This document shows, piece after piece, positions 1 through 11,005 of a stretch of DNA of 64,000 nucleotides; within the stretch, counting starts at the first letter, position 1, and each line of letters opens with the position of its first letter. The position numbers and the translations under genes were made by a program. The notes beneath the pieces were generated by a model that was not told the DNA's origin, made no database searches, and worked only from the letters and a program-made list of their open reading frames with translations. This DNA comes from Chrysopilus asiliformis (Eukaryota > Arthropoda > Insecta > Diptera > Rhagionidae). The stretch lies in assembly GCA_964034945.1 (NCBI GenBank), contig OZ035962.1, positions 106,526,034-106,590,033 on the forward strand. Reading direction: 5' to 3'.

Positions 1-166
1 AGTTTAAAATTTTAAAACAATTATTAAAGTTTTGTATTAATATTTTCAACCAGATTCGTTAAGAGCTGGCAAAGTTTCCAGCTTTGCAAGGAAAACACAA
101 ATTTGAGGAAGAAAAGCCGTCCTCTCAGAAAACAGAATCCAGAATTTCAGCTCAAACTGTTTAGTA

Positions 167-469
167 CACTCAGAAAAATTGAGACTAACTCGACGACCTA
201 CATACGGCGTAATTGGCCTCGGGCAGAAAAATTTAGCCTATGCGAGGCGCGCGTTCGCCTGCATGAGGGAAAGTAAAACTTGTGTTGACCTGTGGCCGGA
301 GAAATTCTGAAATTAAGCCACGAGCAAGTGAAGTAGGGCATTGGGAGCGGCACGAGTTGACCTGAGATAGGCATTTCGAGGATGTAATGTCATGTAATGG
401 AAACCTCTGTCAGCCAGCTAGAGGTCAGAGTTAACCTGACAAAAAGTTGACCTGACATTTTTCTGAGTG
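167..469 (+). mobile_element. TA-flanked MITE, copy A (Tc1/mariner-like)
   Basis: A non-autonomous DNA element of 303 bp with terminal inverted repeats CACTCAGAAAAAT and ATTTTTCTGAGTG, flanked by TA on both sides (165-166, 470-471). It shares long stretches with the copies at 47927 and 59123, for example GACGACCTACATACGGCG and AAGTAGGGCATTGGGAG. Relative to those it carries about 20 extra bases near 227-246 and differs in the right-hand hairpin. No coding capacity. A TA duplication points to the IS630-Tc1-mariner superfamily, but the TIR was not matched to a named family. Confidence 0.85.
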
Positions 470-763
470 TAGCTTTCAAGTTTGAGCATTTAAAAGCTGT
501 GTTCTTTTTTTTAAGTTCAAACCTGCTCTCTCTTCCTGGTTATCGAAAGCTTTTTCTCAAAAACCGCTCGACCGATTAAGCTGAAATTTTAGATTGTGGT
601 TCCTCGAAATAGGGGCAAGGGAAACGAAAACTTTGGCCATTGATCAAGTATTTTCCTTACTAAATCGAAAAGATTTATCCGCAAATTGAGGTTTTGATTT
701 CAAACATGACTTTTATATTGCTTTACAAATATTTCTTATATTTTTTTAGTTGATTAAACTTAC

Positions 764-1039
764 CTTGCTCGGTGGTTGAATACGATTTTTACTGGCCTGC
801 GCCGGCGATAGAAAACGATTATTTTTTGAGCCAGTATATTCTTTAAAACTGGGTGTATGATCTGGAAGTGTGAATGGATTGATGACTTCTGATAGAAAAT
901 TTTGTTTTGAGAAGGCTATTTGAATTTTTCCATTATTTCCGACAGGAATGTTATTTAGATGTTGTACACATCTTTCAACTGCAACCGAATCACCCATTTG
1001 TACCATTGCTGTGCCCTCTTTGGTTTTTAAGAATTTTAT
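764..1039 (-). CDS. sm: smooth / hnRNP L exon: second half of RRM3 and following linker
   Basis: This internal coding exon has 92 codons and is phase 0 at both ends. It encodes the second half of the third RNA-recognition motif of the hnRNP L family, the nuclear RNA-binding regulators of splicing and mRNA fate (Drosophila smooth). The start IKFLKTKEGTAMVQM is the RNP1-like strand. It continues through HLNNIPVG and IQIAFSKQNF, then the conserved linker with SFKEYTGSKNNRF and AQASKNRIQPPSK, close to human HNRNPL (YKDFSESRNNRF, AAKNRIQHPS, from memory). Reading leftwards, the acceptor is TTTTTCCAG before ATAAAATTC and the donor is AAG followed by GTAAGT. The exon joins 16867-16959 in frame across a 15.8 kb intron. 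The next exon, expected to open RRM4, lies beyond base 1. The family call is near certain; the symbol is by orthology to Drosophila. Confidence 0.95.
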
Positions 1040-2985
1040 CTGGAAAAATAAATACCAAAAAATTAATAAAATTGCAATTTCGTTTGATGAAAAATGTCTA
1101 TATTTAAAAATTTAGATCCCAAAAATAAGACATTTCTCAACGCTAATAACAGAATAAAGAGGGAAAAATTAAATGGATAAGCTTTGAATATTTTTACATC
1201 AGGGATCGATGCGTAGCCATCAAACATTTCTTATTATTTGAATGGTCTGAATTTCAGATACAAATGATTTTCAATTTCCATGGACTTTGAATAATAAAGA
1301 AGATACACACGTTTTCCACTTGTTTAAGGATCCGATCCAGGATATTTGCTATGTGTGCGAAATGTCTAATGGAGGAATGTCAATCATACAACGATATTGG
1401 CCAATTTGCTTCGATGGTGGATCTCCAATGTCAGGATTCCAATTCATTTTCATACCGAATCCCAAATACCTTCGTAAACATCGTTCACTCCTCGTTCAAG
1501 TAAAACCGATTCATCTTCCTAAATATTTATCATGAAATAAGTAACTATGCTACCTGTTCGGAATGTCCCTATTTGCCTAACACTAACGAGGCCCCATAAA
1601 TATTTATTTCGGGACTCGGAAATTTATTACACCGGATTTTTCTGCACGTTGCGTAGCCACTTAAAGTCAGTCAGAAATTCCGGTATCAAAATTCATTTCA
1701 TGGGCCGACGAATTTGTGACGGAATTTCACTTTGTGTGCGAAAATTATTAGGAGTTTACTCATTCCGAACCTTGCCTTCGTTCGGTTTTTGTTTAACCTG
1801 TGATTATCAGGTACCAACGACTATTACGCATCCAAAGACCAAATTCAGTCAAAGTGAACAAATTCGCTAATTGATTCACCCCACACGAAACGATCACAGC
1901 CACGCGTTGGTTGTGCCGACAATTATTTCTAACTTGGCCACCTACAATACCTGAAGGTGCTTAGGTGTTCACTATTTCCCACTATTTCCCACTATTCCAC
2001 TGTGTTGTGGTTCATATGAACTCCTAGTGAAAAAAGAAGCTAAATGTCGTGCAATTGAGCCGCTAAATGGCTGTCCTGATAGGAATCTCGGAGGGGGGAC
2101 GGGTGCGAGTCAAACAATTTAAGCGTGCCGGAACTTAAAACAGAAAGCAACTATAGGATCGTTTCTGGCGCACTCCACAGGTCCAGAGTTTTGTTTGTTG
2201 AACTGGAAGAAATTTCTTGTGTCTCCACCAGCCGACGACGGATGCCGCACCAACCACGACCGTTTGGAAGGCTAGAGTTGGCTGAAGGACCCATCGTACT
2301 GTCGCCCTCAGGATAGTGTCTTTGCGAGGCTACGTTGATTGTGTTCATGTTTTGCGACAATTAACATTTTTAACTGTTATACTAGTCGTCCAGGTACCTC
2401 CACTTGTTAGATAAACTTTTATGGTCAACTTTCTAACAAGTTAATAGAACGTTGTGTGGATAGGTCGGTACCAAAAGGCAAAAACTATTCGAGGAAAGGT
2501 GAAAAATACCGGATGACGGTGTCATGAAATCACCATTTTCATAATCGTCTCTATATTTCTCTGTCGTATCGCAGGTAGTATTTTTATGCTCAACTTTAAA
2601 TTAGTTGCGTTGTCTTGGAATTAATAATGCTATTAAAACTATTTTCAAATATTAAGTGGTAAACGATGGTAATTTAGTATAGTTACTAATTTTTTATTAA
2701 TATTTCCTTTAAGTTTACTGTTAATATTCGGAAATCGTTAATTAAATTGGAACATTTTTTTTTGACGTGAGGTGAATTATTTTAATTTATGTACATTTTT
2801 GTAGATAACTTCCCGATTTGGATACAATCAGTCAAGTGGTTTTCGGGTTGAAGTTTTTGAAAGCGAGAGAATACACCCTGATGCTAAGGAAGGGATTCAT
2901 TAGGAGCTCTTGATAGTCGATGTACTAAACATTTGTTTCGAATCACAAAAATTCGCATTTTTTCGGATTTTCAGTCACCTAAAAT
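1040..2985. other. Intronic stretch, no recognised gene
   Basis: Unique-looking sequence of mixed composition. Two open frames on the plus strand (1287-1535, 1547-1870) and one on the minus strand (2151-2360, 69 codons) resemble no protein I know. A short direct repeat ACTATTTCCC occurs at 1971-2000. The part from about 1890 to 2360 is more GC-rich than its surroundings, which could mark an old element or a regulatory segment. Confidence 0.4.
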
Positions 2986-2988
2986 ATG

Positions 2989-3117
2989 AGGCCCTATCAC
3001 AGAATCCGATACGAATGGTTCGGATCGTAAACTCAATGTTGTTGTTAGTGTTTTATACCAACAACAACATTGAGTTTACGATCCGAACCATTCGTATCGG
3101 ATTCTGTGATAGGGCCT
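2989..3117. mobile_element. Perfect 58 bp inverted repeat (palindromic MITE-like element)
   Basis: Arms 2989-3046 and 3060-3117 are exact reverse complements over 58 bases, separated by a 13-base loop. The ends are AGGCCCTATCAC and GTGATAGGGCCT. Each side is flanked by ATG (2986-2988, 3118-3120), consistent with a 3 bp target duplication. The absence of any mismatch suggests recent insertion or strong constraint. It lies inside an sm intron, so the transcript would contain a long perfect hairpin. PIF/Harbinger elements make 3 bp duplications but prefer TWA, so the superfamily is uncertain. Confidence 0.8.
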
Positions 3118-3120
3118 ATG

Positions 3121-5222
3121 GTTGAATTTTCCGAAATTCAACCAACTTTCAAACTTCAAGGAATCTTCAAAATGTTTTTACTATGGTAGCTGGAAGAGGA
3201 GGGAAATTTAAAGTTTTGTACAAAGTGTCGGCGAAGAAAGTTTGAAACTGATTGCTGCTCGAATTAACTCGAGTATGGATATTTGCGCTGGTTTCGTTGG
3301 CTCGAATTATTTGAGCTTGTTCAAAAGTTTTGCTTTTTAGATAATCTTGTCCATGCAACATTTATGATGTAAATGGTTGACATATGTCACGGTTAACACA
3401 TAAATGTTGCTTGCTTGGTGCTTTATTCGCTCTAAAACTATTCGTTTCAGAATTTTTCTTATTCAGTTGGAACAATTTTTCCAAATTTTCTAACAAAGAA
3501 AATATTTGGAATATGCGATTCGAATGAGAGAATCTGTTCTATCCCAAATTTAGTAATTAAATTAAATTTTATCAAGTAATCCGAATTTAAATCGATTTGA
3601 TCTTAAAATACAACAAAAAAGATGACGACAATTATGCATCATTTGCGAAAACAAAGTCAACTTCTGATGTCTTTTCACAACGCAAATAATACCCAAGGAG
3701 CCCATCTGTATTTATCCTTTTATCATTTCAATATTCCAACATTGGTACAGATTTATACAAAAGCATGTTCTTAGCATGAAACATTTCTAAAGTCGCTTAT
3801 ATTTCTTTTGCTATATTGCTGTTGGTAGCTTTATGAATTGCTGCCGTAGCTTACTTAGTCTACACACGACAAAATCTTATGTAAACTTATTTACACTACG
3901 TGTTAAGTCAAATCTTTGGCTGATATTCAACCTGTTATAGTTTGCAAAACTTGCTATTAGCATGTTGTCTGATAAAAACAGAAGCCGATTGACCAAAGGT
4001 ACATATTTTCCATCCAATTTCCACATAATAATGTTAGAAGGAATTAAAAGCCTACATATATGGTCGTATGTACACACTTTCCTTTGGGCATGCTATTGCA
4101 GTAATTTTACTTGAATTATGGTGTCCGACAACGTAACTGGAACATAGTTGGATGAAAAATCATTTTCAATACCCGGAGGGCCAGTTCAATGGACGAGACG
4201 AAACGGAATGATCGATCCATTCATGATTCAAATGAATTTTATCTTACCAACATAGCATAAAAGACGGCAGCATAGTTTCAATCCGAATCGAATCCAATCG
4301 AATCGAACGTTCCAAATGGTGATATCGACCCAGAAAAGGCCGCAAAAATCTCAGTGGAGCTATTTTTCCCGTCTAGGTATGGAATGTCTACACGAAGAAC
4401 AGGTAAATCGAAGGTACTTAAGAGGCTTAGGAACTTTGTCTTAAATAACTCCCAGTCGTTTTCAAAGTCCTATACGGCACTAAATAAGTGGGCAAAGCGA
4501 GAGACCCAACCAGACCAGACAGCATAAAAGCAACAACATAAACTCCAATTAAACGAGGTTTTCATTTTGGACTCTACATAGTTTGGAAGTTAACATATCT
4601 GGATGCGGTCTTTTGGTCTATTTTTCGGTTTTGCAATAAAAAATTAGCCAAAGTTGACTATTTTACCATTTAAAAAGTCGACAACAACCAGAAGTTGTAA
4701 GCCACACTTTGGCTTAAATGGGAAGTATCGGTTTTACATCATTCCAGCCAGCAAAATGCCTTACTCCAAGAGTACGTCAATAACTGGAATGAAGCGAAAG
4801 TTGGCGTATTACGTGTCTTTGAACTGATGTCGTTATACTCCAAACTCCATTAACGAGTTCTGTCCGATATTGCAATATTTTTTTCAAAAGATTCATTTTC
4901 TCAACGGGTTATAATTAATTTATGGAAGTTTCAGTACTGGTCAGCAGAGAACTGAAGAGAATTATCACATTTTTTTTGAAATTCTTAAGTATTTTCAAAT
5001 TTATTTTTATCAAGCGAACCGAATGAAAAGAATAAATTTTTTATTGTGAAAATACGGGAAACGTGGAAAAAGTTTTCTTTTCAGATAAAAGTTCAAGAGG
5101 ATTTCTCATAAGTTTCGATTAAAAGGGAATGTAGATGAAAAAGGAAACAAACAAGAAAACCAACAACTCAACTCAATTTTCCGTTATTAATTTTTTTATT
5201 TTGATATCGGGATAAGTTTTTA
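3121..5222. other. Intronic stretch with a short dispersed palindrome near its left end
   Basis: The segment 3354-3418 shares GTTGACATATGTC and the ends (A)ACATTTATG / CATAAATG with a segment at 35591-35662, so both appear to be copies of one very short palindromic repeat. The remainder to the retrotransposon is AT-rich with no coding signal. Confidence 0.4.
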
Positions 5223-5227
5223 CCAGG

Positions 5228-5483
5228 TGTTGTAGAATTAACGAAAAAGAAAAACTCGTTGGTTTTTTGATTTTATTCTTGAGCTCTTGGGTGGTTACAA
5301 GCAACTGGTATGAATTACAAAAGTCAATTTCAAATGATACGATACAAGTAAAATAGTTCAACAATAGTGAAATGAAAGAACAATTGATCAATTATACAAT
5401 TCTAAAGTAAGTCCAGTTAGAGAACCTTATTCAAGCAATATTCAAAATTGTTGCCAAAAGAATTCATCATCCAATCTCAAACA
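5228..5483 (-). repeat. 3' LTR of the BEL/Pao element
   Basis: A 256 bp LTR at the left edge. On the element strand it runs from TGTTTGAGATTGG to CTACAACA. The gag-pol stop codon (TGA at 5477-5479) lies seven bases inside it, so the reading frame overlaps the LTR. Confidence 0.97.
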
Positions 5484-8400
5484 TCCTCCGGCCCCCTGGA
5501 AGACTGTGGTCTTTCAGCAATTGGAAGAGGTGCAATTTTTTGTATTGCACGCTTGTAAGTACCGGATGCAGTTCTCAAAGTAACGACTCTGGTCTTATCG
5601 TCCTTTCCTGGATGACACTCGATGACGCGAGCCAAGGCCCATTTCGATGGAGGAAGATTATCTTCCTTTATTAGGACAACATCACCTGGATTGATGTTAC
5701 TGGTAGGTGTATTCCACTTTGCCTTGGTCTGAAGTGAAGTCAAATAGTCCGTGTGCCAGTGTTTCCAAAACGACTGTAACATCTTCTGTAATAATTGCCA
5801 ATTTGATAATAAATTAGTTTTTTCGGGAATCATGGGATCAGGAACTGAGGCAAAGGTGTCACCAATTAGGAAGTGAGCTGGGGTTAAAATGTTTAAATCG
5901 GAATCGGGAATACTGTAAAGAGGTCGAGAATTGAGCACAGCTTCAATTTGTATTAAAAGCGTCGACATTTCCTCGTATGTTAAAATTTGGTTACCTATAG
6001 CGCGCTTCAAATGCAACTTCACTGATTTTATATTCGACTCCCAAAGTCCCCCAAAGTGAGGAGAAGAGGGTGGGATGAATCTCCAATCGATGTTGTCTTG
6101 CGCTAAGGTTCCAGCGATAATCGAGTTATGTTGTTGACTATAAACGAGTGCATATAATTCTGACAGAACACGACTTCCCCCCTTGAAGTTGGTGGCGTTG
6201 TCAGTCAAAACTTCATTACACTTTCCGCGACGCGAAGTAAAGCGCCTGAAGGCCGCCAGAAATGCATCCGTTGACAGATCGCTTGCTAGTTCGATGTGGA
6301 TTGCCTTCGTGGTAAGGCACACAAACAACACGATATATCCCTTAACAAATTTCGGGTTTCTTCCACGAGCCAGTCGCAAGGTTAAAGGACCAGCGTAGTC
6401 ACAACCAACGCGAAGAAATGGTCGAGCATAAGTGACCCTTTCCGGTGGAAGTTGTCCCATCAGTTGAGTTGCTGTTGCGCGTCTCTGTCGAAAGCAAACT
6501 AGACATTTGTGAACGACTGTTCGACAAAGCTGACGACATCCCATAATCCAGTAGTATTGCCGTAGCAAAATGAACAATTCGCCTACGCCGACGTGTAGAT
6601 ATTTGGTGTGAGTATATTCCACTAACAACAGGGTGACTCGATGATTTTTTGGAAGGATTATAGGGTGCTTTACTGTATATGCCAAGTGAGCATGTTTTAA
6701 TCGGCCGTCTACGCGTAGTACGCCATGGTCCAAAAATGGAGTTAATCGTAAAAGCTTGCTTCTTTTCGGTAGAAGTTCATTTTTTGATAATGCCTTGATT
6801 TCTTCCCCGAAATCCTGTTGTGCAACGGAAATTAGTTTTAGGGTAGCTGCCTTCAATTCGTTAGCCGTAAGAAAACATTCTGTACTAGAGAGCTTTCGAG
6901 CATTGTTGATAAAGCGGAAGCAGTATGCGACGGTTCGGATTAATCGTGTCCAACTTGAAAATTTGTTAATTAATAATGCCAAGATGTTTTGTTCTACCTC
7001 TGAATGCATCGAAATTATGTTGTTCGTTTCAAGATTTTTCTTAAACCCATCCTTGATGATTTCGGATTCCGTTTGTTCCACGTTTTTAACCTTTTGATTA
7101 GGCCAGGATGAACTGTCCAATTTCAGCCATGCAGGTCCTTGCCACCAAATAGAATGGTCGAAGAGATCTGTTGGCAGCATGCCCCGAGAAGCGCAATCTG
7201 CGGGATTGAATGGTGATCGCACATAATTCCAACAAATTCGTGGTAAGCTGCTAATAATTTCGGATGTCCGGTTTGCTATAAAAGTTTTAAGCTTCTTAGG
7301 GGGTGAAGAAAGCCAAGCCAGAACGATTTGTGAGTCGCTCCATGCTGTGAATTTTGTGTTAGGTGTTTTAAAAGAGTCCTGGATCTTGATGAATAAACGA
7401 GTTAGTATCACTGCTGCACACAGTTCTAAACGAGCAATGCTGATTTGTTTTAGTGGTGCTACTCTCGTCTTAGAGGCCACGAGAACTACGTTTTTATTTC
7501 CCTTGGAGTCAGTACTACGGCAATAGATGACTGCTGCATAAGCCTTCTCCGAGGCATCACAGAAGCCGTGCAGCTCGTAATCTTGCGAATTCCACAGACA
7601 GCGTGGTATTACGATGTGTTTAATTGCAGAAAGCTGACTGCGTAATGATTTCCAGTATGATGCCTTGTCATGAGGCAACTCGTCATCCCATTGTAGATCT
7701 AGGAGCCAAAGTTCTTGGAAAAATATCTTTAGCAGAATAATTGACGGCGATATGAACCCTAAAGGATCAAATACCCGCGACGCATCTGAAAGTACCTGAC
7801 GCTTCGTACATTTGAATTGTTGCGGCAGCGATACGTTATAGGTGAAAAGATCGGAAGTTGGTTCCCATCGTAATCCGAGAACCTTAACACATTGTTGTTG
7901 TTGTACCTCAAATTCTAATGGCGACATATCTCGTTGTTCCTCTGGAATAGACATCAACAATGTTCGGCAATTCGTGTTCCATTTTCTAAGATTAAATCCG
8001 CCCTTAGCTAGCAATGATATTAAATCGTCCTTAATTTGCAACAATTGTGTTATGGAATTGGTACCCGACAAAACATCATCCACATAAAAATCCCGTAGGA
8101 TAACCTCCGATGCTAGGGGATATTCGTCTTTATGGTCTATTGCTAACTGACGTAAGGCACGAATAGCGAGATACGGACCTGGTGTCGTCCCGTAAGTCAC
8201 AGTGCAAAGTCGAAAATGCTGAATTGAGTCACGAGGAGATTCCCGCCAAACAATTCTTTGAAAATCTTGATGTTTTTCATCAACCCACACTTGCCTAATC
8301 ATTTTTTCTATGTCTGCAGTAAATAAAAATTGATGACATCGAAAGCTGAGACAAATAGTAAAAAGATCTCGTTGGATTGTAGGTCCAGGATGAAGGAATT

Positions 8401-10819
8401 CATTCAAAGATATACCGTTAGAAGTTTTCGCCGACCCATCAAAAACAACGCGCAATTTCGTGGTACTACTGTCTTGCTTGAAAACTGCGTGGTGGGGCAA
8501 GTAGTAAGACGGTGTATTTCCTATAGCTGATAGTGGTACCCGGACCATGTGACCTAACGATATATATTCTGCAATGAATTTCGAATATTCGGCCTTTAAA
8601 GTTGGGTTTGATTCGAACCGACGTTCCATTCCAAATAATCGTTTAGTGGCATTTGAGAGTGAATCTCCGAAAAGTGGTAAATTTTCCTTAAATGGAAGTT
8701 GAACAATGTATTTACCGCTCGCACAACGGGTATGTGTTCGTAGAAAATGATTTTCTACAATAGATTCTTCTTCCGTCATTTCTGGTGGGGTCAACATTTC
8801 TTCAATTTCCCAAAAACGCCGAATAGAAACATCTAGATCAGTTGTTGTAATATGTAATGCAGAAGTTGATGGAGGCTTTAAATCTTGAAGAGGCAGTGCG
8901 TCGCCCGCGATCACCCATCCAAAAATCGTCTGAATTGCAGATGGCCTTTCTGCTCCACCATGAATTGATTTGTTAGTTAGAACATTAAACATAGGACCTG
9001 CGCCTAAAAGAATGTCTACTCGACCAGGATTTGCGAAATTTGGATCAGCTAATTCAAGTTGATTAAAGTCTGAATTTGCCATGTTTGGCACGAAATTAGG
9101 GATTAACGATGTTAGTTTTGTCAGAATATACGCCTTCACGACAATAGAATCGGAAGAAAATCTGGATTTCAATTTAAGTGTGACTATTCCCCGAGTTCTA
9201 CCGGCAGATGTAGCACCTAAACCGTTGATATACAAACGAGCGTGTGAGCGCTTTAGTCCAAGCATTTGAACTAAAGACTCGGTGACAAATGATTCTTGCG
9301 ATCCTGAATCCAATAATATTCGGCAAGGTTGTTCAGCACCACGTGCGTCCTGAACAAGAATAATCGCTGTTGGCAAAATCGTTTTCAAATTGGTTAAAGT
9401 TGACGAGACTGAAGAATGATTGCTAGTCAAAGTGTTGACGGTCGATTGTTCAGTGTCACGATACTGAGTAGTATGAGTGGTTGGTTGATTGGATTGCAAA
9501 GCGTTCGAATTTGCCGAATTTGAAACTGGTTGCGTTTGTGTGTTCGATTGATGAACTAGAGTATGGTGTTTTTGATTGCATTTTCTGCATCGAAATTTAG
9601 AAGAACAATTGATCGATGAATGTCCCGCTCGTAGGCAGTTAAAACAAAGCGATTGACCCTTAACAAAAGATCTGCGCGAGGGAACATCAAGCGAAATGAA
9701 CTGTGTGCAATGTGACACTAAATGATCTGCATGACATTTAGGACAATCCGATGTGGATAAATGAAAGTTTCGAGGATTCGATTTTGGTAGATTATCCTTA
9801 TCTTTACTTGGAGTTGATTTAGTTGACGACTGAAGGCTCTCTAAGGTAAAACAACGTTTTTCCAAATATTTGAGGAACGAGTCAATTGTTGGAAACTCGT
9901 CCTTATTGGTTTCTGCCCAATTTTGCTGTGTATCGGAATCGAGCTTGTTAAGCAAAATGTGAATCAGCCAAATATCACGAGTCTCTGCGTCGGTTCCTAG
10001 CCCCTTGAGACCCCGTAACACTTCGTCAGCAGTATCGGCAAACTTACGCAATTTTGTCGATGAAGTAGATGGAATAGACAAAAATCGTTTAATGAAATTA
10101 TTCGCGATTGGACCTCTTTTGTTATAGCGATTTTTTAACTTATCCCAAGCTTCCTGGTAGTTGCTATCGGTTATTGGCAAATGTTTTAAAAGGCTACGCG
10201 CATCGCCTTCAAGGAAGCTGAATAAATAATGAAACTTTTGACTCGGTGTTAACTTTGCGTTATTATGAACGGAGCTGGCAAATAAATCATGAAAAGAACA
10301 CCATTCGGTTAGATCGCCCGAGAAAGGTTGAATTTTAATCTTCGGCAATTGCTTTTCACAATTCACTTGGGTATTATTTAGTTCATCCCGACCAGGAGAA
10401 TTACTATTTTGTGCATGTAGTAACAAAGAACTCGATGTGTTGGCCATTTGGTCAAAAAATGTCTTTTGTTGTTGGGCCATTTGGAATAAAATATCTGAAC
10501 CTTGATTATCGGGTAAATGCGATGAGTCACTGCGTTTCAACTCATTTATAAATTTCAAAAGTGTAGTTTTAGAATTGAAATACTTAGCTTCGAATTCGAT
10601 GGAATCTTCATCCTCGATGAATTCACTGGGATTATCCGATGTTTCAAACAATTCCTTTTGAATTTCTTGAAATTCCGTATAGCAGTCTTCTAGTTTTGTC
10701 AAACGCACTGTGAAATCTTCAATTGTCCCTTGCGATGCACTTTGTTTCGTACTTAAGTAAGTCACTAAACGAGTTAACGATGCTTTCACATAACCCCGTC
10801 TACACCGCAGCCCTTCCAT
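5477..10819 (-). CDS. BEL/Pao gag-pol polyprotein (1780 aa, intact)
   Basis: A single open frame encoding Gag, protease, reverse transcriptase, RNase H and integrase. Approximate residue order: a Gag region of the DUF1759 type (1-340); three zinc-knuckle motifs, CPKC..H..C near 357, CFNCLRAGHSSINC near 388 and CRKC..H..H near 409; an aspartic protease with LLDSGSQ near 504; and reverse transcriptase with ADIEKM near 833 and catalytic YVDD near 911. RNase H follows with FCDASEKA near 1085 and WSDSQ near 1157. The integrase has an HHCC zinc domain (1405-1445) and the D, D, E residues in CDYAGPL, LTDNATN and GGLWESN (1470, 1541, 1593). A DUF5641-type tail comes last. No catalytic residue is missing and no frameshift separates gag from pol, as is usual in BEL/Pao. 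The start at 10819 is the first methionine after the 5' LTR leader. Confidence 0.95.
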   Translation of the reverse strand: MEGLRCRRGYVKASLTRLVTYLSTKQSASQGTIEDFTVRLTKLEDCYTEFQEIQKELFETSDNPSEFIEDEDSIEFEAKYFNSKTTLLKFINELKRSDSSHLPDNQGSDILFQMAQQQKTFFDQMANTSSSLLLHAQNSNSPGRDELNNTQVNCEKQLPKIKIQPFSGDLTEWCSFHDLFASSVHNNAKLTPSQKFHYLFSFLEGDARSLLKHLPITDSNYQEAWDKLKNRYNKRGPIANNFIKRFLSIPSTSSTKLRKFADTADEVLRGLKGLGTDAETRDIWLIHILLNKLDSDTQQNWAETNKDEFPTIDSFLKYLEKRCFTLESLQSSTKSTPSKDKDNLPKSNPRNFHLSTSDCPKCHADHLVSHCTQFISLDVPSRRSFVKGQSLCFNCLRAGHSSINCSSKFRCRKCNQKHHTLVHQSNTQTQPVSNSANSNALQSNQPTTHTTQYRDTEQSTVNTLTSNHSSVSSTLTNLKTILPTAIILVQDARGAEQPCRILLDSGSQESFVTESLVQMLGLKRSHARLYINGLGATSAGRTRGIVTLKLKSRFSSDSIVVKAYILTKLTSLIPNFVPNMANSDFNQLELADPNFANPGRVDILLGAGPMFNVLTNKSIHGGAERPSAIQTIFGWVIAGDALPLQDLKPPSTSALHITTTDLDVSIRRFWEIEEMLTPPEMTEEESIVENHFLRTHTRCASGKYIVQLPFKENLPLFGDSLSNATKRLFGMERRFESNPTLKAEYSKFIAEYISLGHMVRVPLSAIGNTPSYYLPHHAVFKQDSSTTKLRVVFDGSAKTSNGISLNEFLHPGPTIQRDLFTICLSFRCHQFLFTADIEKMIRQVWVDEKHQDFQRIVWRESPRDSIQHFRLCTVTYGTTPGPYLAIRALRQLAIDHKDEYPLASEVILRDFYVDDVLSGTNSITQLLQIKDDLISLLAKGGFNLRKWNTNCRTLLMSIPEEQRDMSPLEFEVQQQQCVKVLGLRWEPTSDLFTYNVSLPQQFKCTKRQVLSDASRVFDPLGFISPSIILLKIFFQELWLLDLQWDDELPHDKASYWKSLRSQLSAIKHIVIPRCLWNSQDYELHGFCDASEKAYAAVIYCRSTDSKGNKNVVLVASKTRVAPLKQISIARLELCAAVILTRLFIKIQDSFKTPNTKFTAWSDSQIVLAWLSSPPKKLKTFIANRTSEIISSLPRICWNYVRSPFNPADCASRGMLPTDLFDHSIWWQGPAWLKLDSSSWPNQKVKNVEQTESEIIKDGFKKNLETNNIISMHSEVEQNILALLINKFSSWTRLIRTVAYCFRFINNARKLSSTECFLTANELKAATLKLISVAQQDFGEEIKALSKNELLPKRSKLLRLTPFLDHGVLRVDGRLKHAHLAYTVKHPIILPKNHRVTLLLVEYTHTKYLHVGVGELFILLRQYYWIMGCRQLCRTVVHKCLVCFRQRRATATQLMGQLPPERVTYARPFLRVGCDYAGPLTLRLARGRNPKFVKGYIVLFVCLTTKAIHIELASDLSTDAFLAAFRRFTSRRGKCNEVLTDNATNFKGGSRVLSELYALVYSQQHNSIIAGTLAQDNIDWRFIPPSSPHFGGLWESNIKSVKLHLKRAIGNQILTYEEMSTLLIQIEAVLNSRPLYSIPDSDLNILTPAHFLIGDTFASVPDPMIPEKTNLLSNWQLLQKMLQSFWKHWHTDYLTSLQTKAKWNTPTSNINPGDVVLIKEDNLPPSKWALARVIECHPGKDDKTRVVTLRTASGTYKRAIQKIAPLPIAERPQSSRGPEDV
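5484..5497 (-). promoter_or_regulatory. Polypurine tract
   Basis: On the element strand AGGGGGCCGGAGGA immediately precedes the 3' LTR. This is the position of the plus-strand primer in LTR retroelements. It is also coding, forming the last codons of gag-pol. Two cytosines interrupt the purines. Confidence 0.7.
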
Positions 10820-10981
10820 ACTGCTTTAAATCCACAATTTAGAAAATTCAAAAAAACTAGTGAACTGCACGTTGGCTTGAATAAACTTCACCTTAGTCAC
10901 GTGTGTAATAATTAAACGTTTTACGCAAAAAAGGTTCGAAAAAGTTTTTAAAGTCAATACCGAATGACTGGAATCGTAGCC

Positions 10982-10999
10982 ATCCGGCTCGAAGGACCA
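10982..10999 (-). promoter_or_regulatory. Primer binding site, complementary to tRNA-Tyr 3' end
   Basis: The plus strand here reads ATCCGGCTCGAAGGACCA. That equals the 3' end of insect tRNA-Tyr (recalled as ATCCGGCTCGAAGGA) plus CCA over 18 bases, so the element strand can pair with that primer for minus-strand DNA synthesis. It begins six bases inside the 5' LTR, a wider gap than most retroelements have. Confidence 0.85.
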
Positions 11000-11005
11000 A
11001 AATTA

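Noticed and set aside
2151..2360. 69-codon minus frame with plausible codons
   Set aside because: No family recognised, and the opposite strand is also open for 63 codons. Kept only as a note in the stretch description.
10982..10999. Part of a tRNA-Tyr gene
   Set aside because: Only the mature 3' end including CCA is present, placed next to an LTR; no tRNA body follows, so it is a primer binding site.
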